Assembly: GCF_013201935.1 (NCBI RefSeq)
Contig: NZ_CP053833.1
Location: forward strand, 310,001-374,000
DNA length: 64,000 bases
Direction: 5' to 3'
Source: Arcobacter cloacae
Lineage (GTDB): Bacteria; Campylobacterota; Campylobacteria; Campylobacterales; Arcobacteraceae
Position numbers and translations under genes: made by a program. Numbering within the stretch: the first letter of the stretch is position 1; each line of letters starts with the position of its first letter. Under the pieces are notes generated by a model. The model made no database searches. It was not told the DNA's origin and was given only the letters and a program-made list of their open reading frames with translations. Positions 57,833-64,000 of this stretch are shown here, piece after piece.

Positions 57833-59140
57833 ATGAGTCAAAATAAAAAACTATTTATACAAACTTTAGGGTGTCAAATGAATGACACTGACAGTCAACA
57901 TATACAAGCTGAACTTGAAAAACATAAAGGTTATGTTGCAACTGACAAGTTAGAAGATGCTGATTTGATTATTATTAATACTTGTTCAGTTAGAGAAAAA
58001 CCTGTTCAAAAACTTTTTTCAGAAATTGGACAATTTAATAAAAAGAAAAAAGAGGGTGCTAAGATTGGAGTATGTGGTTGTACAGCTTCGCACTTAGGTC
58101 ATGATATTATAAAAAGAGCACCATATGTTGATTTTGTTGTTGGTGCTAGAAATATTTCAAAAATAAAAGATGTGGTTGATGTAAAAGGTTCTGTTGAAGT
58201 TTCAATTGATAATGATGAATCAACTTATGAATTTTCAACAGCAAAAACAAATCAATACAGAGCAAGTGTAAATATCTCTGTTGGTTGTGATAAAAAATGT
58301 ACTTATTGTATAGTTCCAAGTACAAGGGGTGAAGAGATATCTATTCCACCTGAAATGATTGTTGAACAGGTTCGAAAATCAGTTGAACTAGGTGCTGTTG
58401 AAGTTATGCTTTTAGGACAAAATGTAAACTCTTACGGAAGAAGATTTAGCGATAAAAGAGAAAAATATACTTTTACAAAACTTTTACAAGATGTTTCAAA
58501 AGTTGAAGGTTTAGAAAGAATTAGATTTACATCTCCTCATCCTTTACATATGGATGATGAATTCATTGAAGAGTTTGCAAAAAATCCAAAAATATCAAAA
58601 TGTATTCATATGCCTTTACAAAGTGGTTCAACTGAAGTTTTAAAAGCTATGAAAAGAGGATATACAAAAGAGTGGTTTTTAAATAGAGCTTCTAAAATGA
58701 GAGAATTAATTCCAAATTTGAGAATCACAACAGATATTATTGTAGCCTTTCCTGGTGAAACACATGAAGATTTCCTTGATACTTTAGATGTGGTAAATCA
58801 AGTGAAATTTGATCAAATTTTTAATTTTAAATACTCTCCTAGACCTGGAACAGAAGCTTTAAATTTAAAAGACAAAGAACTTCCAGATGAAATTGGAAGT
58901 GAAAGACTTATAGAGTTAATTGAACTTCACAAAAGACATCTTGAAGATACAATGCCAAGTTATGTTGGAAAGACTTTAAACGTTTTGGTTGAAAGCTTAA
59001 AACCAAATGGGGAAGTTTGTGGATTTACTGATAGTTATTTACAAGTATTTACAAAAGGAAGTGATGAACTTCTAGGAAAATTTGTAGATGTTAAAATCAC
59101 TGAAGCAACTAGAACTTCTTTGAAGGGTGAAATTATATAA
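57833..59140 (+). CDS. miaB: tRNA-2-methylthio-N6-dimethylallyladenosine synthase MiaB
   Basis: A 435-residue radical SAM methylthiotransferase acting on adenosine 37 of tRNAs. N-terminal cluster cysteines include C14, C51 and C83; the radical SAM triad is C152-x3-C156-x2-C159; a TRAM domain is at the C-terminus. The start QTLGCQMNDTDSQ distinguishes it from RimO. Confidence 0.96.
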   Translation: MSQNKKLFIQTLGCQMNDTDSQHIQAELEKHKGYVATDKLEDADLIIINTCSVREKPVQKLFSEIGQFNKKKKEGAKIGVCGCTASHLGHDIIKRAPYVDFVVGARNISKIKDVVDVKGSVEVSIDNDESTYEFSTAKTNQYRASVNISVGCDKKCTYCIVPSTRGEEISIPPEMIVEQVRKSVELGAVEVMLLGQNVNSYGRRFSDKREKYTFTKLLQDVSKVEGLERIRFTSPHPLHMDDEFIEEFAKNPKISKCIHMPLQSGSTEVLKAMKRGYTKEWFLNRASKMRELIPNLRITTDIIVAFPGETHEDFLDTLDVVNQVKFDQIFNFKYSPRPGTEALNLKDKELPDEIGSERLIELIELHKRHLEDTMPSYVGKTLNVLVESLKPNGEVCGFTDSYLQVFTKGSDELLGKFVDVKITEATRTSLKGEII

Positions 59141-59142
59141 TA

Positions 59143-59754
59143 ATGCTTAAATACTTTAAATTGAATATTCTACCTCATATTTTGTATTATTTAGTTAGAA
59201 TAATTTATTTAACAAATAAAAAAGTATATCATCATCCAAAAGATGATGGTAAACCTATTATTATATGTATGTGGCATGGAGATTTATTGTCTCAAATTTA
59301 TAACTATTTTTATTTTAGAAAAAATGGAAAAGTAAAAGCTATGATAAGCCACAATAAAGATGGGGAAATAATAGCTAAATTAGCAGCAAATTTTAAAATT
59401 GGAGCAGTTAGAGGTTCTAGTTCAAAAGGTGCTGCTAAAGTTTTGATAAGTGCTATAAAAGAGCTTAAAGAAGGTAATGATTTAGCTATAACTCCAGATG
59501 GACCAAGAGGTCCTCGATATAGCGTTGCTGATGGAATTATTGCAATTGCACAAAAAACAGATTCAAAAATTGTTTGTTTTAATGCTATTCCATCAAAATA
59601 TTGGCAATTTAATTCATGGGATAAATTTGTTTTACCAAAACCTTTTGGTAGAATAGAGTTTTATATTAGTGAACCTTTTGATGTAAAAAATTTAGAATTT
59701 GAAGAAGCAAGAGAAACTATCAAAAGTAAAATGCTAATAAATGCACTACCTTAA
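59143..59754 (+). CDS. DUF374-type lysophospholipid acyltransferase family protein
   Basis: A 203-residue protein with an N-terminal hydrophobic helix, then MWHGDLLSQIY near 45-55, AMISHNKDGEIIAKL, and ITPDGPRGPRY, which are the segments of the DUF374 family related to LpxL-type acyltransferases. Probably acylates a lipid at the inner membrane; in Campylobacterota the substrate is not settled to my knowledge. It is 2 bp after miaB. Confidence 0.85.
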   Translation: MLKYFKLNILPHILYYLVRIIYLTNKKVYHHPKDDGKPIIICMWHGDLLSQIYNYFYFRKNGKVKAMISHNKDGEIIAKLAANFKIGAVRGSSSKGAAKVLISAIKELKEGNDLAITPDGPRGPRYSVADGIIAIAQKTDSKIVCFNAIPSKYWQFNSWDKFVLPKPFGRIEFYISEPFDVKNLEFEEARETIKSKMLINALP

Positions 59755-59774
59755 AATCAACGAAGTAGGAATAT

Positions 59775-61361
59775 ATGTTTACTAAAGAGTCTTTATATAT
59801 CAATGCTATAAAGTATGATTCACAGTTAAAACTTGAACATAAAAAGTTAAAGAATGAAGAGATAATTGAGACTAATAATTCAAGTCATTTAGTTGATGAT
59901 GATATATTACCTTTAGAAATTGCTGAAAAAATAAATAATTTACAACAAGAAATAGATTTTAGTTATATATCAACTCTTTTGATTAGCGACACTACTAAAC
60001 TAGTTCCTAAGGCGTTATCTTCTAAATTAACTGATTGTGAAATCGCAAAATTTAATAATGAATTTGATATCGCTGTTTTAAAAACAACTCTTTTTGAAAC
60101 AAAAAATTATTTTGTTAAAACGGGAATAGATTATATATATTCTGCTTTTCATATTATGAATTTACATATTGAAAAAAAAGTATGTAGGAATGAACTTTTA
60201 ATTCTTTTATACAATAATAAAGCATTCATAATGATTCTTAATCAATCTGGAATTATTGCCTTTCATGAAACTGTTGATTTGCCTACTTTTGAATCGGTTA
60301 AAAAAACTCATTTTTATGAAGATGATTTAGAAGGACAAAAACTTTTTGATGAAATATACTATTTAGAGTTAAATGAAATTATTCATAAAATATTAGATGA
60401 GTTTTATGCTAAAAAAAATGGTGTATTTGTTGAAAAAGTATCTATTCTTTATGTTGTAAAACAATTAACAAATGAAAACATAGAGCAATTATCAGAAGAT
60501 TTAATGTTAAAAGTTGAACATCAGCCAATCAATGTTGATGAAGAAGTTTTTGAACTATCAAGAGATAAGCATTTAAAAAAGAGCTTTATAAAACCTAGAA
60601 AGAAAAAGAAAAAAAGAGATTTTAAATATTTATATTTTGCATTATTAATAGCTGTTTTAGTTTTTGGTACTTATAAAATTTATACAATGATTGATTTTAC
60701 TAAATTTTTTAATAAAGTAGAAAAAATTGATGTTATTCAAGAAAAACAAGTCTATACAACTATTCTTCCAGACCATGTTAATTTAAATGATAAAATAGAG
60801 AAAAGAATAAGAGCAGTATTTAATACTGTTCCAAATAATATGATGATTAATGAATTTACTTTGAATTCAAATTATTTAGAATTAAAAATGTTTTCAAAAA
60901 ATTTAGATTCTTTAAATTTATTAAAAACTTCTTTGGAAACATTATATAAAGAGAGTAAATTTGATATTATAAAATCAAATGAAGATAAAGATATAGAGTT
61001 TATAGTTGTATTAAAAGATGAGATTGATTTACCTGTTGAATATAAAGTTTTTGATAAAGAGTATATTGTTGATGAGTTAATACCTGTAGAAAGAGTAACT
61101 GAACAATTAAAAATCTTAATGCCTGAAAATACTTTGATTAAGTTTGTTTCAAATAATACTAAAGGAATAGTAAGATTTACTTATGGGATAAATATTCTAG
61201 TAAAAGAGCCAAAAGAGTTTTTTAATCTATTAGAAATTTTAAATAGTGAATTGTATTCAGTAAATATTTTATATCCAGTTTCTATGGTTAATACTGCAGC
61301 TGGAATTGAAGTAGAATTTAATTTAGAGTTTAATCAGTTAGAAAATTATAAAGTTGACTAA
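59775..61361 (+). CDS. Single-span membrane protein of unknown function, GspL/PilM-PilN-like layout
   Basis: A 528-residue protein: about 280 cytoplasmic residues, a strongly basic patch (KPRKKKKKRDFK), one membrane helix (about 285-303), and about 220 residues outside. This resembles GspL or fused PilM-PilN of type II secretion or type IV pilus systems (actin-like cytoplasmic domain, small external ferredoxin-like domains). No other secretion gene is adjacent and I see no ATP-binding motif, so the likeness is architectural only. It is 20 bp after the acyltransferase. Confidence 0.75.
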   Translation: MFTKESLYINAIKYDSQLKLEHKKLKNEEIIETNNSSHLVDDDILPLEIAEKINNLQQEIDFSYISTLLISDTTKLVPKALSSKLTDCEIAKFNNEFDIAVLKTTLFETKNYFVKTGIDYIYSAFHIMNLHIEKKVCRNELLILLYNNKAFIMILNQSGIIAFHETVDLPTFESVKKTHFYEDDLEGQKLFDEIYYLELNEIIHKILDEFYAKKNGVFVEKVSILYVVKQLTNENIEQLSEDLMLKVEHQPINVDEEVFELSRDKHLKKSFIKPRKKKKKRDFKYLYFALLIAVLVFGTYKIYTMIDFTKFFNKVEKIDVIQEKQVYTTILPDHVNLNDKIEKRIRAVFNTVPNNMMINEFTLNSNYLELKMFSKNLDSLNLLKTSLETLYKESKFDIIKSNEDKDIEFIVVLKDEIDLPVEYKVFDKEYIVDELIPVERVTEQLKILMPENTLIKFVSNNTKGIVRFTYGINILVKEPKEFFNLLEILNSELYSVNILYPVSMVNTAAGIEVEFNLEFNQLENYKVD

Positions 61362-61370
61362 AAACTTGTT

Positions 61371-62432
61371 TTACCAAGTTTTTAGTTCATTATAAATAGA
61401 ATCTCTTTCAACTGGTATAAAACCAGAATTTTTAATCAAATCAACAAATTCAAGTTGTGCTATACCATTTGCACTTGAAGCACCAGCTGCACTTTGTATT
61501 GACTCTTTTTCAATAGTTCCATCAACATCATTTGCTCCAAATTCTTGAGCTATTAAAGCTAATTTTACAGTTGAAGTTGCCCAATAAGCTTTTATATTTG
61601 GAATATTATCAAGTAATATTCTTGCTATTGCATATGTTTTTAAAATCTCTTGACCAGTTAAAGGCTCTTTTACTTTTAAATAATTATTTTCCGTTTGAAA
61701 AACCAAAGGAATAAAAGCATTAAATCCACCTGTTAAATCTTGTAAATTTCTAAGTCTTAACATATGGTCAATTCTATGATTTCTATCTTCTACGTGTCCA
61801 AAAAGCATAGTTGCATTTGATTTTCTTCCTTTTTGATGCCAAAGCTTGTGGATTTCTAACCATTGTTCTGACGTAACTTTACCACCACAGATTTTTTTTC
61901 GTACTTTTTCATCAAAAATTTCAGCTCCACCACCTGGCATAGAATCAATTCCATGTTTAATCATCATATCAATCAACTCTTCATAGCTAAGATTATATTC
62001 TGTACTCAAAAAATGAATTTCTGCTGCTGTTAATGCTTTTACATGGATTGATGGAAAATTATCTTTAATTTTTTTAAAAACATCCATATACCATTGTAAT
62101 CCTGTATGAGGATTATGGGCTGATACAATATGTACTTCTTTTATATCATTTTTAGATGAATTTTTAACAATTTCAAGTATCTCTTCATGACTTAGTGTAT
62201 ATTGATGAGGATTTTTTCTACTTGCACTATATGCACAAAATTGACAAACATCTTTACAAATATTTGTTGGATTTATGTGTCTATTTATATTGAAATAGGT
62301 TTTTTTACCATGTTTCTCAACTCTAATTTTATTTGCATAAGTTGCTAGGGTAAAAAGATCTAAATCATATAATTTAATTGCATCTTCATACTCTAGTCTT
62401 ATATTTTTTTCTAATTTTTCTATAATACTCAT
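61371..62432 (-). CDS. mqnE: Aminofutalosine synthase MqnE
   Basis: A 353-residue radical SAM enzyme with the cluster motif C59-x3-C63-x2-C66, AHNPHTGLQWYMD, VKALTAAEIHFL and MPGGGAEIFDEKVRKKIC. It makes aminofutalosine in the alternative menaquinone pathway found in Campylobacterota. It lies 6 bp after the small membrane protein in a bioF-can-unknown-mqnE unit. Confidence 0.92.
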   Translation of the reverse strand: MSIIEKLEKNIRLEYEDAIKLYDLDLFTLATYANKIRVEKHGKKTYFNINRHINPTNICKDVCQFCAYSASRKNPHQYTLSHEEILEIVKNSSKNDIKEVHIVSAHNPHTGLQWYMDVFKKIKDNFPSIHVKALTAAEIHFLSTEYNLSYEELIDMMIKHGIDSMPGGGAEIFDEKVRKKICGGKVTSEQWLEIHKLWHQKGRKSNATMLFGHVEDRNHRIDHMLRLRNLQDLTGGFNAFIPLVFQTENNYLKVKEPLTGQEILKTYAIARILLDNIPNIKAYWATSTVKLALIAQEFGANDVDGTIEKESIQSAAGASSANGIAQLEFVDLIKNSGFIPVERDSIYNELKTW

Positions 62433-62438
62433 TTTTTC

Positions 62439-62756
62439 CTACTTACAATCTATATCTTTTGTATAGTGTGAATTTTTTTCTTTATGTATAAAACCTATAC
62501 AAGTTTTATTTAAGGTGTTGTCAAAAAACATAACTTTAAATACAGTACTTTTATATCTAGTTTCTGTATCTTCTACGCTTAATTTATTAATAACAGTTAA
62601 GTTTTTTATATCGCTATGACCAATTGTTTCTAAAACTTCAGTTAGTTTAGTTTTTTTTAAAAAACTTAATCCTGAAAAAATCGCAACAGCTAATATAACC
62701 ATAAATGTGATTATAAATACTGTTTTTTTTGGTAACTTTCTAACTTCAGTTTGCAT
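62439..62756 (-). CDS. Small single-span membrane protein of unknown function
   Basis: A 105-residue protein with a membrane helix at about 12-31 and a roughly 70-residue extracytoplasmic domain containing two cysteines (CIGFIH and a terminal DIDCK) that might form a disulfide. No recognised family. Its start overlaps the carbonic anhydrase gene by 11 bp, so the two are translated together. Confidence 0.75.
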   Translation of the reverse strand: MQTEVRKLPKKTVFIITFMVILAVAIFSGLSFLKKTKLTEVLETIGHSDIKNLTVINKLSVEDTETRYKSTVFKVMFFDNTLNKTCIGFIHKEKNSHYTKDIDCK

Positions 62757-63399
62757 TTTTACTCTCTTTCAATTCTCTAAATGAACACTCTTCACCATCA
62801 TAATACTCTATTGTACCATCTTCAATTTTATAATACCACCCATGAATTTGAAGTTCACCTGATTTTACTCTTTTTTCCACATAAGGAAATGTTAAAAGAT
62901 TTTCCATTTGATGAACTATTGAAATTCTCTCTGTTGCTCTATATAATTTTTCAGGGTCACTTTTATCTTGGATTGCTAAAAGAGTGTATTCTTTTGCTCT
63001 TTTTCCTAATTCTAACCATTTTTTTACATTTATTAAATCAGGTGAATCCCCTAAATCTTGATATAAACTTTTACAAGCTCCACAATGAGAATGTCCACAA
63101 ACAATAATATGTTTTACATCTAAAACACAAACAGCATACTCAATTACTGCTGAACTTCCGTGATAGTCATTGTCTGGATTGTAAGGAGGAATAAAATTTC
63201 CAACATTTCTTAAAATAAACATATCACCTGGTTTTGTATCAAGCATTAAATCAGGTGTAACTCTACTATCACTACAACCTATAAATAAAACTTCTGGTTT
63301 TTGCCCTGTTTCTACTAATTGTTTTAAATCATCTTCATATTTTGGGAAACGAGCTTCTCTAAACTTTTTATTACCTTTTATTAAATCATTTATTAACAT
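62746..63399 (-). CDS. Beta-class carbonic anhydrase
   Basis: A 217-residue zinc enzyme. Ligands are C42, H103 and C106, with the D44-R46 dyad in GCSDSRVTPD. It interconverts CO2 and bicarbonate, supplying bicarbonate to carboxylases. It overlaps the bioF-like gene by 14 bp and the next gene by 11 bp. Confidence 0.95.
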   Translation of the reverse strand: MLINDLIKGNKKFREARFPKYEDDLKQLVETGQKPEVLFIGCSDSRVTPDLMLDTKPGDMFILRNVGNFIPPYNPDNDYHGSSAVIEYAVCVLDVKHIIVCGHSHCGACKSLYQDLGDSPDLINVKKWLELGKRAKEYTLLAIQDKSDPEKLYRATERISIVHQMENLLTFPYVEKRVKSGELQIHGWYYKIEDGTIEYYDGEECSFRELKESKNAN

Positions 63400-64000
63400 T
63401 TAACTCCTTTAATAAATTACATATTTCAATTAAATTTTTTTCATTAATATCAATTTTTGCAATTAATCTAATAATTGCACTTTTAACTGTTGGTTGCCTA
63501 ATAGCTCCAACTAAATATCCTTTTTGTTTTAAAGTCTCTTGTAACTGTTTTACTTTTTTATTATTTCCTATTTCTATAGGAATTATTAGGCTATTTGATT
63601 TTATTCCTAAAATTTCGTATATGATTTGAAGATTTTTTTCAATCTGTTTTTTTAAATCTTTTTTGTTTTCTATAATATAATTTAAAGATTCGTTAGCAAG
63701 TGCTGTATCAAATAAAGAAGGAGCAGTTGAATAAATTATAGGTTTGGCTCTATTTGTTAAAAAATCAATAATCTGCTTTGAAGCTAATATATAAGCTCCA
63801 TAAGAACCATAAGCTTTTCCTAAAGTTCCCATTTTTATATGATATTTATTTGGTGTTATTTTGTAATAATCAAAAATACCTAAAAGATTTTCTCCAATAA
63901 CTCCAGAACTGTGAGCTTCATCTACAATCAAAAGAGATTTATATTTATCTGCAATTTGAAATATTTCAATTGGTGCTAAATCGCCACCCATTGAATAAAC
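63386..64000 (-). CDS. bioF: Partial BioF-like 8-amino-7-oxononanoate synthase
   Basis: The C-terminal 205 residues of a PLP-dependent alpha-oxoamine synthase; the frame continues past the right edge (V-Y-S before MGGDLAP). The PLP-pocket DEAHSSGVIG and the Schiff-base Lys in GTLGKAYGSYGAY are present. BioF joins pimeloyl-ACP/CoA and alanine in biotin synthesis. A Kbl-type enzyme is less likely given the VYSMGGDLAP segment. An internal ATG at 63991 is not the true start. Confidence 0.85.
   Translation of the reverse strand, partial: VYSMGGDLAPIEIFQIADKYKSLLIVDEAHSSGVIGENLLGIFDYYKITPNKYHIKMGTLGKAYGSYGAYILASKQIIDFLTNRAKPIIYSTAPSLFDTALANESLNYIIENKKDLKKQIEKNLQIIYEILGIKSNSLIIPIEIGNNKKVKQLQETLKQKGYLVGAIRQPTVKSAIIRLIAKIDINEKNLIEICNLLKELNVNK

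Overview
The window is a dense, AT-rich chromosomal segment from an Arcobacter/Aliarcobacter-like member of the Campylobacterota (Epsilonproteobacteria). The evidence is protein content rather than a marker RNA: an HP0268-type small nuclease beside miaB, FliW, MqnE (futalosine menaquinone route), a class II DAHP synthase, a short DprA, and an AHQWRQPL-type histidine kinase. No tRNA, rRNA, CRISPR array, insertion sequence or prophage was recognised. No stretch over 300 bp lacks a gene; the longest gap is 185 bp (10918-11102), and it carries a regulatory palindrome. Several convergent pairs overlap at their 3' ends.

Layout. 1-6791: a tight operon of a REC(partial)-PAS-PAS-GGDEF-EAL protein, a cobalamin-binding protein with the CarH-type Wx9EH signature, and an LplT-PlsC-acyl-ACP synthetase fusion. 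6884-7621: an orphan Cas6-like gene. 7628-20263: a nitrogen region with glnD, a degenerate NtrC-like AAA/Fis protein, an orphan sensor kinase, a PDC-domain membrane protein, an ankyrin protein, two amtB-glnK pairs and pyrC. 20280-30538: a flagellar block (fliM, flgI, an acidic unknown protein, fliQ, fliJ-like, motE-like, fliL, an unknown protein, flgH, flgK, fliD, fliS, fliT-like). 30527-49947: mostly housekeeping genes (tilS, rimO, panC, a lone DppB-type permease, acpS, ruvX, metF, serB, tal, DAHP synthase, a Tsx-like porin, an ArsC-family protein, gatC, tgt, a TrkA-C protein, dapC, murC, dprA, a YibQ-type deacetylase, ilvC). 50067-64000: rnr, fliW, holA, rpsF-ssb-rpsR, cysS, nusA, HP0268-miaB-acyltransferase-unknown, mqnE, a small membrane protein, carbonic anhydrase and a partial bioF-like gene.

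The most interesting signal is a repeated operator in the nitrogen region. The palindrome TTGTATA-N5-TATACAA occurs four times, three perfectly and once with one mismatch. Each copy lies 29-31 bp from a TATAAT -10 box, upstream of the AAA/Fis-glnD operon (and perhaps the divergent kinase), the PDC protein, amtB1-glnK1 and amtB2. This looks like a nitrogen regulon read by sigma70. The NtrC-like protein encoded at one of the sites has a Fis-type DNA-binding helix but no GAFTGA loop and poor Walker motifs, so it is a natural candidate regulator. Known NtrC proteins without GAFTGA, as in Rhodobacter capsulatus, activate sigma70 promoters. Regulator identity and direction of control are inference; the sites and their spacing are seen directly.
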